This document shows, one piece after another, positions 25,371 through 34,688 of a DNA stretch of 64,000 bases (the first letter of the stretch is position 1; each line of letters opens with the position of its first letter). Both the position numbers and the translations under genes were made by a program. The DNA is from Ammoniphilus oxalaticus (lineage in GTDB: Bacteria > Bacillota > Bacilli > Aneurinibacillales > RAOX-1). Under the pieces are notes generated by a model. That model was not told the DNA's origin. It saw only the letters and a list, made by a program, of their open reading frames with translations, and made no database searches. The stretch spans positions 248,001-312,000 of the forward strand of contig NZ_MCHY01000006.1 in assembly GCF_003609605.1 (NCBI RefSeq), written 5' to 3'.

Positions 25371-26429
25371 ATGAACAGTAATTCTCTGGATGGACAGGCT
25401 TTAAAAGGGTACACATTTATCGATCTGTTCGCGGGGATCGGCGGTTTTCATCAAGCCTTCCAATCTTTTGGGGCGGAGTGTGTGTTTGCTTCTGAATGGG
25501 ATCCGCATGCGCAACAAACGTATTTTGAAAATTACGGAATACGCCCCGCTGGCGACATCACGCAAATTGAAGCGGATGAAATTCCCGAGCATGATATCTT
25601 GTGCGCGGGGTTTCCTTGTCAAGCGTTCAGCATCTCCGGCAAGCAACGGGGATTCGAAGATGCGCGGGGGACCCTCTTTTTTGATGTGGCTCGGATCGCC
25701 AACTTTCACCAACCGAAACTGCTTTTTCTAGAAAACGTGCGTCAATTTGCCAAGCACGACGGTGGAAAAACGTTACGTACCGTGCAGACCGTGTTGGATC
25801 AAATCGGCTACCAAGTATGGCACACTGTGCTAAACGCGAGTGCATTCGGCTTACCGCAAAATAGAGCAAGAATTTACATCATTGCCATCCGTAAAGATCT
25901 CAACCTCACGTCATTCCAATTTCCTTCCCCGACGTATGAACCGATTCGTTTGCGCGATATTGTATTGCCCGATCAAGAAACAACAGCGTATGTGATCGAA
26001 CGAGACGATATTCGGATCGATGCGACCAAAATCCCGTCTGAAGATGCTGTCGATCAGCTTCCACTGCAACCGATTCGGATTGGAACGATCAACAAAGGGG
26101 GGCAAGGCGAGCGCATTTATAGTGACCTCGGTCACGCCGTCACCCTCTCTGCTTATGGCGGTGGGGCCGGCAGCAAAACAGGGGCCTATCTGATCAATGG
26201 AAGAGTCCGCAAATTAGCGCCGCGTGAATGCGCCCGCGCCCAAGGTTTCTCCGATGATTTTAAGATTCCTGTAAGCGATAGTCAGGCTTGGAAACAGTTC
26301 GGCAACAGCGTCCCCGTCACCGTCATTAAGCAGATCATCGCCGCCCTACTTCAGACGCCCGACTTATTTGACCTTGTGGGGCCAGATTTTCAGGGAGCGG
26401 TAGTGGAAACGGAATCCACTCATGTGTAG
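25371..26429 (+). CDS. DNA (cytosine-5) methyltransferase, HhaI-like, apparently without partner nuclease
   Basis: 352 residues. Motif I FIDLFAGIGG (16-25), motif IV GFPCQAFS with catalytic C83, motif VI LENV with E121, motif VIII NRARIYIIAI, and motifs IX-X RECARAQGF and KQFGNSVPV. The target recognition region, about residues 235-270, contains GGQGERIYS and TLSAYGGGAGSKTGAYL, which strongly resembles the same region of M.HhaI (target GCGC). No restriction endonuclease or Vsr gene is seen within several kb on either side, so it looks like a solitary methyltransferase, possibly regulatory. RBS GAAGGAAG upstream. Confidence 0.93.
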   Translation: MNSNSLDGQALKGYTFIDLFAGIGGFHQAFQSFGAECVFASEWDPHAQQTYFENYGIRPAGDITQIEADEIPEHDILCAGFPCQAFSISGKQRGFEDARGTLFFDVARIANFHQPKLLFLENVRQFAKHDGGKTLRTVQTVLDQIGYQVWHTVLNASAFGLPQNRARIYIIAIRKDLNLTSFQFPSPTYEPIRLRDIVLPDQETTAYVIERDDIRIDATKIPSEDAVDQLPLQPIRIGTINKGGQGERIYSDLGHAVTLSAYGGGAGSKTGAYLINGRVRKLAPRECARAQGFSDDFKIPVSDSQAWKQFGNSVPVTVIKQIIAALLQTPDLFDLVGPDFQGAVVETESTHV

Positions 26430-26484
26430 AAAAGCGATCGTAGGTCGTAGGCATTGAAGCGATCATTCTTTCAGGGAGCGGTAG
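26388..26484. repeat. 16-bp direct repeat at the end of the methyltransferase gene
   Basis: TTTCAGGGAGCGGTAG occurs at 26388-26403, inside the last codons, and again at 26469-26484, 81 bases later. It suggests a local duplication of the gene end. Confidence 0.6.
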
Positions 26485-26696
26485 GATTGGGGAATCGGAT
26501 CGACTGCTGTTAGAAAAGTTCATTTTTTTGTCTCAATAAAGCAGGGGTGAGCCGCGGGGAACATGGTATTCTAATAGGGAACGGGAGCTTCGTTCCCTGA
26601 ACAAACATTCTCCACCATGTGAATGGGTTCACATATGAGCTGTTGACGATTGTCGATGGACATAAAAAATGAACGCGGGAAGGCGGTTGGGATCAA

Positions 26697-27665
26697 ATGA
26701 CGAAACCGACGTTGGTAACAGTCGACGAGTTAAAAATAATGATTGTGATGGACAATACAATTGATGTGTTTATGGCGGGGGCGGAACATGCGCAACGTTT
26801 TGATTGCGCTACGCTTCATACAGCGGTGGGCTTGTCACCATTGATTGCTGAGCACGGTTTTTGCGCCACGATTCAAGTGAAAAAAGGGGAGCAAACGCAA
26901 ACGGTTTTATTGGACACAGGGGTCAGCCCGAACGGCGTGTTGCATAACATGCGAACGCTCGGGATCGAACTCGGCGAAATGCAAGCGATTGCGCTCAGTC
27001 ATGGTCACGCTGATCATACGCTTGGCTTGCCTGGATTAATCGATCGTTTTGGCGAAAGTCGGGCGATTCCACTTGTCGCTCATCCAGACGCTTTTTTGGA
27101 ACGAAAAGTGATTTTTCCGGATGGTCGCGAAATGTGTTTTTCACCGCCGCTTGAGCTCAATCAGCTCGACCCGAACAAAATAGAAGTCCGCAAAGAAACG
27201 GGTCCTACGACGCTGGTGGATCAAGCGGTCCTCGTGACAGGACAAATCCCGCGCCAAACTTCGTTTGAAAATGGCTTTCCATTTCACTACACAAAACGCG
27301 AAGGCGTGTGGGAAAATGATCCGCTAATCCTTGATGATCAAGCGCTTGTCGTTCATGTTGAGGGGAAAGGACTCGTGATCATTACAGGCTGCGGCCACGC
27401 GGGTATTATCAACACGATTCGCTATGCGCAAGAGTTGACAGGAGTGGAAAAGATTCATGCCGTCATCGGCGGCTTCCATTTAACTGGCGGTTTTTTTGAA
27501 AAGATCATTCCCGACACGATCACCGAATTCAAAAAAATCAAGCCAGACTACCTCGTTCCAGGTCATTGCACGGGTTGGTACGCCATCCAGCAAATAGCCC
27601 AACATCTCCCTGACGCTTTTATCCCAAACAACGTCGGTACCTTGTTGCGATTTAGCGCGGAATAA
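26697..27665 (+). CDS. Metallo-beta-lactamase-fold hydrolase
   Basis: 322 residues. The zinc motif SHGHADH gives H102, H104, D106 and H107; later ligands lie in TGCGHAG and GGFHL, and near PGHCTG. It resembles the MBL subgroup that includes 7,8-dihydropterin-6-methyl-aminobenzene-phosphate synthase and related archaeal/bacterial proteins. The substrate is unknown. It is single, between the methyltransferase and a membrane protein, and is followed by a terminator. The ribosome binding site is weak (GGCGGTTGGG). Confidence 0.85.
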   Translation: MTKPTLVTVDELKIMIVMDNTIDVFMAGAEHAQRFDCATLHTAVGLSPLIAEHGFCATIQVKKGEQTQTVLLDTGVSPNGVLHNMRTLGIELGEMQAIALSHGHADHTLGLPGLIDRFGESRAIPLVAHPDAFLERKVIFPDGREMCFSPPLELNQLDPNKIEVRKETGPTTLVDQAVLVTGQIPRQTSFENGFPFHYTKREGVWENDPLILDDQALVVHVEGKGLVIITGCGHAGIINTIRYAQELTGVEKIHAVIGGFHLTGGFFEKIIPDTITEFKKIKPDYLVPGHCTGWYAIQQIAQHLPDAFIPNNVGTLLRFSAE

Positions 27666-27680
27666 TACATGAAAAAGACG

Positions 27681-27720
27681 GGTATGCCCTTGAGTTAGAT
27701 CTAGCGGGCATGCCTTTTTT
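27681..27720 (+). terminator. Terminator after the MBL-fold gene
   Basis: An 8-bp stem (27681-27688 with 27707-27714, one G-T pair) followed by seven T. The 220 bases after it contain no recognised feature. Confidence 0.8.
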
Positions 27721-27940
27721 TGTTGGGGGGGCGCGCGTTGGTAGAGCTGTCCGCCATTCGGCGCGCGGCTCGCTTATTAGCGACTTCCCGCTAATCCTCT
27801 TTCCAGGGAAGACGATTCACTTTCCAAACGCTTTTATTGTATCAAGCGGAGGGTCGGATGAAAGTACATAAGTTAGGTAAAAAATGGGGATGAATAAAGC
27901 CGATTAGAACTTTCGTTGTGGAGAGGACGCGAGGTGCCCA

Positions 27941-28513
27941 ATGATTCTGAAAAAGACGCTTCTCTTGTTTGTCACTCTGTTCAGCATAGCTGGCGCATGT
28001 ATGATTGCGCGGCATAATTGGAGACGATACGGCGCCCTTTATTTTACAAGCGCTGTCGTTGGCAGCCTTCTTTGTTTGTTGTTTGTGCAATTCAATTTTT
28101 ATTCCTTCCCCGTGACCTTGATTCCGAACGTTCCTATTCCACTCACACAAATGTTTACGGCTCTCCCACTTTTGGTCCTGTTAGGCGTTCGCTACAGCCC
28201 GACTCGATGGCCGTGGAAAATCCCCTTTTACTGGGCGTTTGTCCATATCATTATGTTGTTAGAAACGATGTTCCTCTATAAACCAAAACTCATTCGGTAC
28301 GAAAAATATTGGGATGTCTGGACCTCCTATACGTGGTGGTGGATATTTATGCTGGTGTTTGAGTGGGTCGGTGGTAACATCGTTCCTAGGGAGGACCGTA
28401 ATCCGATTCGGGCTCGTTCATTCCGTTATGGTCGCTGGGCGTGGACCGTCCTTCATTTTATCGTGATTATAACGATATTTTTAGGCGGATTTTATCTGGG
28501 CAGGGTGTTGTGA
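27941..28513 (+). CDS. CBO0543-family membrane protein
   Basis: 190 residues with about five membrane helices. The segment LIRYEKYWDVWTSYTWWWIF matches the conserved core of the CBO0543 family, whose function is unknown. It is more typical than the two longer relatives at 13218 and 33288. GCGAGGTG precedes the ATG. It appears to be a single gene. Confidence 0.75.
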   Translation: MILKKTLLLFVTLFSIAGACMIARHNWRRYGALYFTSAVVGSLLCLLFVQFNFYSFPVTLIPNVPIPLTQMFTALPLLVLLGVRYSPTRWPWKIPFYWAFVHIIMLLETMFLYKPKLIRYEKYWDVWTSYTWWWIFMLVFEWVGGNIVPREDRNPIRARSFRYGRWAWTVLHFIVIITIFLGGFYLGRVL

Positions 28514-28528
28514 TTTGAGGTAAAGCAG

Positions 28529-28558
28529 TTACGAAGTTATGGTACTTTATGGTATAAT
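28529..28558 (+). promoter_or_regulatory. Possible promoter of the PP-loop gene
   Basis: TTACGA (28529-28534) and TATAAT (28553-28558) are 18 bases apart. It would leave a leader of about 140 bases before the QueC-like gene. Confidence 0.45.
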
Positions 28559-28706
28559 AGACCTAGCTTGTCATTTTGAAAATTCAATCTAGTAAATGGC
28601 GTTTTCATTGCGATAGGCTAAGACAGTTCCGAAGTTTTCATTTATGAAAAGTGTGAAATTAGGATAAATAAACAGACATAATGGTAATGATAGGGAGATC
28701 GAACAG

Positions 28707-29870
28707 ATGGCAAATGAAATACATAAGTTACAAAACGCTCTTACTATATTTAAGCCCGAAATTGTCCCCGCTAAATCAGGTGTTAGAATACAAGCTGAAT
28801 TTGAAGTTAACGGGAAGAAAGATGTTCTGTGGTATGAGGTTGAGGAGAGATATGGACATTATTTAACCCAAGATAGAGTAGATGGTTTTTTAGTGGGGCT
28901 ATTATTATTTGCCTCTAAAAATAACTATGACATTAAAGTAGCGGGGCCTTTATCAAACCAATTATTTTATCAACTGAATAAATATGTTCTTCCAGTTATC
29001 TCACAAGTGTATGGCCATAAGCCGATCAAAGTCTTCTGTGAACATTTAACCTATGCATGCATTAACACGGAACAGGCCGTAGGAACGGGTCTATCGTGCG
29101 GTATTGACTCTTTTAGCACAATTTATGAGAATCTCGTAAAAGAGGATTCTCATAAATTTAAAATAACTCATTTTGCAAATTTCAACGTTGGTTCCCACGG
29201 ATCTCTTGGGGGGGACAAGGCGAGAGATTTGTTTCATAAAAGAGCCGCTAAGGCAAAAGTTTTTGTTGATGAATTGGGAATGGATTTAATAATGGTAGAT
29301 AGCAATATTAGTGAGATCTTGCAGTTAAATTTTGAATCTACCCACACGTTTAGAAGTATGTCCGTTGTTTTAATTCTTCAAAGGTTGTTTGGTGTATACT
29401 ATTACTCTTCGGCCTTTAATCTGAAAGAATCTAGGGAAAAAGCTTATTATGAAATTTTTAATATGGCGATGTTATCGACTGAGAGTATCAACCTTTATTC
29501 TTCGGGATCCGCCTACACTAGGGTTGAGAAAACGCGGTTAGTCGGAGAGTATACTCCCGCGTATAAATATTTGGATGTGTGTGTAATGGGTGATTTTAAT
29601 TGCGGGAAATGCTTTAAATGCGCCAGGACGCTGTTAACGCTTGAGATTATCGGGAAAATCGAAAACTTCTCTTCTGTTTTTGATCTGGAAGCTTATAGAA
29701 AAATCAGAGCAAATTATATTGCGGAGGTAATCGCTGATAGAGAGAAAGATATATTTAAGAGGGAAATATATGATGAAATCATGAGAACTAATTACGAAAT
29801 TCCGGTAAATTCAAAACTGGCCTCTTTATACCTTAAGACCAAAAGTCTTATAAGGGATTCAGTGAGATAA
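28707..29870 (+). CDS. QueC-like PP-loop ATPase with zinc knuckle
   Basis: 387 residues. After a 125-residue N-terminal extension comes a PP-loop with S130-C-G-I-D134-S135 in place of the usual SGGxDS. C292, C299, C302 and C305 form a four-Cys zinc site followed by RTLL, as in QueC (7-cyano-7-deazaguanine synthase). No other queuosine genes (queD, queE, queF) are nearby. PP-loop enzymes activate a carboxylate or similar group by adenylation. QueC-like proteins have been recruited into defence systems (for example QatC), so a nucleotide or protein modification role is possible. The base composition looks more AT rich than the neighbours, suggesting transfer. A HIT protein follows. Confidence 0.8.
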   Translation: MANEIHKLQNALTIFKPEIVPAKSGVRIQAEFEVNGKKDVLWYEVEERYGHYLTQDRVDGFLVGLLLFASKNNYDIKVAGPLSNQLFYQLNKYVLPVISQVYGHKPIKVFCEHLTYACINTEQAVGTGLSCGIDSFSTIYENLVKEDSHKFKITHFANFNVGSHGSLGGDKARDLFHKRAAKAKVFVDELGMDLIMVDSNISEILQLNFESTHTFRSMSVVLILQRLFGVYYYSSAFNLKESREKAYYEIFNMAMLSTESINLYSSGSAYTRVEKTRLVGEYTPAYKYLDVCVMGDFNCGKCFKCARTLLTLEIIGKIENFSSVFDLEAYRKIRANYIAEVIADREKDIFKREIYDEIMRTNYEIPVNSKLASLYLKTKSLIRDSVR

Positions 29871-29937
29871 AGAGTCCGTCGCTTGTGGAAGACCCTTTTT
29901 AAGTATAATGGAAGGCAAAAACTAAGGAGTGAACGAG

Positions 29938-30387
29938 TTGCGCAACGGGTTAAAAGCTTTTAAAGATAAATTTAAGGTAGAGGATTTGACGATCTATGAA
30001 ACAGAACATTGGGTATGGTCGCTTCGTCCTCACCAAGCTACTTTAGGGTCGGGAATTCTATCGTTAAAAAGAGAATGCGCGACTTTTGGTGAATTGGCTC
30101 AAGAAGAGTATGGGGATCTTTATCAGATGATTAAAGTTATTGAAGGATCTCTTCAAGAGTTATTTCATTATGATGTCATTAATTATTTGATGTTAATGAT
30201 GGTAGATAAACATGTTCACTATCATGTAATTCCTCGCTACAAAAGTGAAAGGGAACAATTTGATCAGGTATGGAAGGATCAGGCATGGCCGGGGTTGCCA
30301 GATTTATCGGGAGAGGTATCCGAGAGCGAAGCGCTTTGCAAGATCGCTTCGTACGTTAAGAGCAATCTTAAACAAGTTCATAATTAA
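29938..30387 (+). CDS. HIT-family hydrolase or transferase
   Basis: 149 residues with the histidine triad HVHYH at 92-96 followed by VIPRY. HIT proteins cleave or transfer nucleoside phosphates, for example removing AMP from adenylated products. Start TTG 29938 is chosen because AAGGAG is 8 bases upstream; GTG 29929 overlaps the binding site. A TATAAT at 29904-29909 suggests it can be transcribed separately from the QueC-like gene 67 bases upstream. The pairing makes sense if the PP-loop enzyme produces adenylated intermediates; this is inference. Confidence 0.85.
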   Translation: MRNGLKAFKDKFKVEDLTIYETEHWVWSLRPHQATLGSGILSLKRECATFGELAQEEYGDLYQMIKVIEGSLQELFHYDVINYLMLMMVDKHVHYHVIPRYKSEREQFDQVWKDQAWPGLPDLSGEVSESEALCKIASYVKSNLKQVHN

Positions 30388-30393
30388 AAGAAT

Positions 30394-30428
30394 AACAGCC
30401 CCGCATCTAGCTTAGAAACGGGGTTGTT
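30394..30428. terminator. Hairpin between convergent genes
   Basis: A 10-bp stem (30394-30403 with 30419-30428) with a 15-base loop. T-rich sequence lies on the minus-strand side, so it probably serves the beta-helix gene and the HIT gene. Confidence 0.65.
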
Positions 30429-30440
30429 GGATGATTGATC

Positions 30441-32720
30441 TCATTCATAAGGCATTTCTTTATTATTTACATTGATATCTTTGTCCGTTAGATACAGTTT
30501 TGCGCCATATAACGTATTGTTTTGGATGTCAAACGCTGGAGCGCCAATTCCTGCGTCAGGGGTGTAAATCCCTCTTGCCGCGAGGTTGGTGTAGATTTGA
30601 TTGCCTTTAACGGTCGCGCTATTTATTTTAGCTGGGCGATTCTTCCAAGCATGTTGACCAATTTTGACAATATAAACGGATTCTTTCGTTAAATTCTTCG
30701 CATTAAATACGCTGTTTTCTACGGTTAAATGATCCCCTGTCGTCACGTAGATCGCAGGATTTTCTAAATCACCCGTGTAGTTAAAAACGGAATCTTCGAC
30801 TTGGGCTTTCGCGGTTATGCTGTATAGGCCCAATCGAACATCGTTAAATTCGGAGTCCTTTATCGTAACATCCGCGTTATATTGCACGGCCAAAGCTGAG
30901 GTTCCGTTTCCTGTATAGTTGAAGGCGCTGTTCACATAGGTTCCTGAAGGCAGGCCTGTGGTTCCTGAGGCTCCATTTTCCATGACTAATCCATTGAACA
31001 CGGTGTCTTTGGCGCTATAACCGGCAATTGTGACGGGCGTTTCCGGTGTTCCTTTTAATTGGACGTTTTCTACAATAACCGGTTTGCCGCTAATCGTAAG
31101 ACTTCCGCCATTTTTAGGGTGGTCTCCTGTACTGATGATGGTTGTGTCTGAAATGATGGTTCCCTCGCTATTCCCGGAACCTACACTCAAACCGCCATCG
31201 GTAATCGTGTTGTTTTTGAAAATATTGTTTGCGCCGTACAGCGTTGCGCCCCCGCGGACAAAGTGGTTACCATTGATTTCGGCATTTGCTGGGTAGGATG
31301 TTAGTCCGACTTGTTCAAATGTATTGTTACTTATTTTGACTCCGACATAATCAGCGTGGACGTGTAAGCCGATCGTGCCTGGGACTTTTTCTCTGTCTGA
31401 GATAAAGGTATTTTCTTCAATTACAGCATCATTTCCGTAGGCCAGCACCATTTGGATTTTATTATCTTTGAATGTGTTCCCCTTAATTAATTGATTTCTC
31501 GCCGGGAAGAAGCCAGGTTCAATATCAATCCCGGATTGGGGCGCAACTCCTGTGGTGTCATGAATATTGTTATTTAGGATTTGAATATCTTCACCGCCCG
31601 CTGTAATGCCTTGTCTGCGATTGTGTCCAATGTCGTTGTTTACGATCCGCACATCTTTCGCGTTCTCTATCGACATCATCGTCATTTTTACTTTGGATGT
31701 GTTAGCGGCATTAAAAACAATTTTGTAAGTGTCGGCTTCTTTAGGAGCGATCGAATATTTGGTGTACACGCGCCCGATATCTTTGCTCAAGAAATTGCCA
31801 TTTGCGTCATAGTAAAAGACTTCGAAATTTTTGCTGTTTAGGCCTTCTGCTAGCCAAATATTGACGATTTTGTGCCTTTCATGCGTGATGTTGCTAAAAT
31901 CTCTTAGTTCTTTCGTGCGAATTTTACCTGATTCATTGATGGGTTTGCCGTTGGAATCGATGCCTCCTACCTCCAGACCGCTTGCGGTTATCGGATAACT
32001 TCCAGGCATAGTGGATCCGCCGATGTAGACCCCGTCCCCAGAGAACTTTTGAATGTTCACCCCATCGACAGTTATATTTCTTCCGCCGACAATGTTGATT
32101 CCATGCCCCCATTCGTGCGTGTTTCTGATGGTTGTGTAATCATGTGTGTCTCGATCCCCAATCAGTGTCCCGCCTTTGATCGTTACATTGTCGACCAGGG
32201 GACTTACATGGATCAAAGAATATTGGTCGTATCCATTGGTTTCTTTTTGCAACACGGTGTCATCGTCTAGCAGCAAGGTCATATCGCTGATTAAAGTGAT
32301 GAGCGAGTCAGCTCGATTTTGGTATGTTCCATCACCCTTGGAGATTAGGAAAGTCCCAGCCGGCAGTTTTAATGTGTCGTATCCCTGCTCCTTTGCCCAA
32401 ACCAATGCCCTGTTAATTCCTTTTGTTGTTTCTTCCGGATGGGTTCCATCATTATAGACATTCCATTCCTTTAAATCTAACTCATATACTTGTTGATCCG
32501 GTGTCCCGGGTGTCTCCGGGTCGGATGGCGTCGGTTCTACGGGTTCATCAGACCCGATTTTGGCTATAATGCCGTCGATCCTTTCTTTGACAGATTCTAG
32601 CTCCTCGATTATCCATGTTTGATCAGATTCTGCTTTTGCGAGGGTCGCGCCTGTTGCGGGGATAAAACTTGAAAATAAAAGCAACAAACTTACAGTAATT
32701 CTTAGAGGCTTTCCTTTCAA
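30441..32720 (-). CDS. Secreted right-handed parallel beta-helix protein (pectate-lyase-like fold)
   Basis: 759 residues from TTG 32720, with AAAGGA 9 bases upstream; an ATG six codons earlier (32738) has no binding site. A signal peptide (about 1-30, ending near ATLAKA) precedes a short coiled coil and a Pro/Thr linker rich in PTPSDPETPGTP. From residue 100 on there are many Asn-ladder repeats of the parallel beta-helix type (NVTIKGGTLIGD, ILNNNIHD, VEDSVFNYTGD), like pectate_lyase_3/NosD proteins and phage tailspikes. An inserted beta domain occupies about 270-350. A polysaccharide lyase, hydrolase or binding role is likely; no catalytic residue could be fixed. Single gene on the minus strand. 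Confidence 0.8.
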   Translation of the reverse strand: MKGKPLRITVSLLLLFSSFIPATGATLAKAESDQTWIIEELESVKERIDGIIAKIGSDEPVEPTPSDPETPGTPDQQVYELDLKEWNVYNDGTHPEETTKGINRALVWAKEQGYDTLKLPAGTFLISKGDGTYQNRADSLITLISDMTLLLDDDTVLQKETNGYDQYSLIHVSPLVDNVTIKGGTLIGDRDTHDYTTIRNTHEWGHGINIVGGRNITVDGVNIQKFSGDGVYIGGSTMPGSYPITASGLEVGGIDSNGKPINESGKIRTKELRDFSNITHERHKIVNIWLAEGLNSKNFEVFYYDANGNFLSKDIGRVYTKYSIAPKEADTYKIVFNAANTSKVKMTMMSIENAKDVRIVNNDIGHNRRQGITAGGEDIQILNNNIHDTTGVAPQSGIDIEPGFFPARNQLIKGNTFKDNKIQMVLAYGNDAVIEENTFISDREKVPGTIGLHVHADYVGVKISNNTFEQVGLTSYPANAEINGNHFVRGGATLYGANNIFKNNTITDGGLSVGSGNSEGTIISDTTIISTGDHPKNGGSLTISGKPVIVENVQLKGTPETPVTIAGYSAKDTVFNGLVMENGASGTTGLPSGTYVNSAFNYTGNGTSALAVQYNADVTIKDSEFNDVRLGLYSITAKAQVEDSVFNYTGDLENPAIYVTTGDHLTVENSVFNAKNLTKESVYIVKIGQHAWKNRPAKINSATVKGNQIYTNLAARGIYTPDAGIGAPAFDIQNNTLYGAKLYLTDKDINVNNKEMPYE

Positions 32721-32739
32721 TTCTATCAATCCTTTCATT

Positions 32740-33270
32740 TATATACGTGAACATAGCTCCGATAGCTTAGAACGCTATCTTGTATTTTAGTCTATTATAT
32801 GGAAGTAAGCGAATTCTCGATTGGATGAGTGTCAGCAAAGAGAAATAAATAGGGGATTGACACCTCACAAATTTCATAAGTTTTACTAAAGGAAAGAAGT
32901 CCACCACTTACATTTAAAGCGAGCAGGGTCAATACCCGACTGAGGACTTGGTAGTTGAATGGAAAAACGATTAGGGCTGGTTTGCTTCTTTATAAGAGGC
33001 GGAGTGATTGTTCAAGCGAATGGAGAGAAGATACTAGAGTTGAGTCGAATGATTTTGTTGCGTTCCATCGGATCATTATGACATTTTATGATACCACAGC
33101 TTTTTTAATGGCTGCTTTTGTAAAAAAATGAGTCGCGGAAAGCGCTACACACGGTTGAATTTACAAATTTTATGGGGGTAAGCAACCGTGACTAGCGGCG
33201 GACGTGACTTAAGTTGCATTATAAAAATAAAAATGGGGCAAGTTAAAGGATAACCAGGGGCAACCATTTA
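32740..33270. other. Long intergenic region without a recognised gene
   Basis: A TATAAT on the minus strand near 32800 may be the -10 of the beta-helix gene. No frame with a binding site and no clear structured RNA was seen; scattered sequence may be remnants of older genes. Confidence 0.4.
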
Positions 33271-33287
33271 TTTGAGGAGGTAAATGA

Positions 33288-33893
33288 GTGGATTACAATG
33301 AGTATTGGACAAAAATTTATAAGGAGTCAGAGGATCTAAATTCCATCATTACTACTTATTGGCGCCATTTTTCCGATTGGGGTCATTGGCAATTTTGGGT
33401 TGTTGTTGCCATGTTTGTCATCCCACTCATCGTTGTTTATTTCAAAGTGGATCGGGCGCGCATTTTTGAAATTTTTTTCTTTGGCTACACGGGGCACATG
33501 TTGTGGGGATATAGCAACTTGGCAATGGAAAATATGACAGTAATCGTCCGAAAATATTTCTTGATCCCGCCGTTGCAAACTTCAATCGCGATGACCGCTT
33601 CGCTGCTGCCCGCATCTTATTTACTGTTATATCAATATTGTACGAATAAAAACAAAAACTTTTATTTATACACTATCGGGTTAAGCGCCGTATTTGCATT
33701 CGGTGTTGTACCGATTGAAAGATGGTTAGATTTGATCGATATTAGAAAGGGAATGAATTTTTTTTATATCTTTTTGAATAATGTTGCAGTCGGTTATCTT
33801 TCATACTGGTTCACTAAATTTGTAATAAAAGTAAAAAATAAGGGCGTAAAAACGGAATTTAATTTTAACCTTTTCAAAAATAAGGCGCGATAA
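33288..33893 (+). CDS. CBO0543-like multi-pass membrane protein, paralogue of 13218-13829
   Basis: 201 residues, about five membrane helices, starting MDYNEYW. It shares DRARIFEIFFFGYTGHMLWGYSN, LLPASYLLLYQ and the final NKAR with the copy 20 kb upstream. The GTG start at 33288 has GAGGAGG 8 bases before it. It is more AT rich than its paralogue. No partner gene is next to it. Function unknown. Confidence 0.8.
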   Translation: MDYNEYWTKIYKESEDLNSIITTYWRHFSDWGHWQFWVVVAMFVIPLIVVYFKVDRARIFEIFFFGYTGHMLWGYSNLAMENMTVIVRKYFLIPPLQTSIAMTASLLPASYLLLYQYCTNKNKNFYLYTIGLSAVFAFGVVPIERWLDLIDIRKGMNFFYIFLNNVAVGYLSYWFTKFVIKVKNKGVKTEFNFNLFKNKAR

Positions 33894-34025
33894 CTCGAAG
33901 GTAGCCTCACGAATTCCTCGTATATCCGCGACAATCCCCGCCGCCTGAATCCCGGAACCCGCCGCTCGCGGTTGCGTTCAAATCTTCACTGTATATTCAA
34001 TTCTCCGCTACGATGGCGGTTTCGG

Positions 34026-34688
34026 CTAGTCAAGGGCTCGGTGGACCCAATACACATCCGCGGCTTGCGGCATTTTTTCAAAAGGGAAGTCGCCCCAATC
34101 GATTGCGGCGAATGCCTTGGCGCTGAACGTCATTTTCATTACGATTTCATGCGCGATGTCGCCGTTATCCGCTTTTAATGGCAAAACGATTTGGAAATCA
34201 ACCGCCTCAACGCCGTTCATCAATTTTACCTTTTTTAACACGTCATGAGCATCTTGCCAGATCGTCCTTTTAATGAGATTCGTCGTTAATCCGTCTTTGC
34301 CGAATACGCGAATAAAAGCGGATTTGCGTTCCGAATTGTAATCCAATTGTAAAATCGTATCCCTGCCATTAAACCCGTTCCAGGAACCGAACGCGTCGTG
34401 GATCACTTTGCGAAGTTCCTTTTGCAAGGCGAGCGTCTCCTCATCAGGTTCCTCATCCGATGCCCACGGCAAGGTTTCAGGTTCAAGCTCTGTGACAGTC
34501 GGCTGCGCCTTCGTCTCTTTGGGATTTTCTACCGAAAAATTTAAATAAGCCAGTCCAATCAATCCGAAGGAGAGGGCCAATGAGACAACTTTATAGCGCA
34601 ACCGCCTTTTATTAATAAGATCCACAAACAACAGGATAGACGAAACCAAGATTCCGATAAAACCCGCAATAAACAAGAGTACACCCAT
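34026..34688 (-). CDS. Membrane-anchored protein of unknown function
   Basis: 220 residues: two membrane helices (about 3-23 and 33-51), an acidic Pro/Glu-rich linker (60-88), then a globular domain of about 130 residues with no Cys. No family recognised. The ATG has GGGGGT 6 bases upstream. It is alone and convergent with the CBO0543-like gene. Confidence 0.7.
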   Translation of the reverse strand: MGVLLFIAGFIGILVSSILLFVDLINKRRLRYKVVSLALSFGLIGLAYLNFSVENPKETKAQPTVTELEPETLPWASDEEPDEETLALQKELRKVIHDAFGSWNGFNGRDTILQLDYNSERKSAFIRVFGKDGLTTNLIKRTIWQDAHDVLKKVKLMNGVEAVDFQIVLPLKADNGDIAHEIVMKMTFSAKAFAAIDWGDFPFEKMPQAADVYWVHRALD

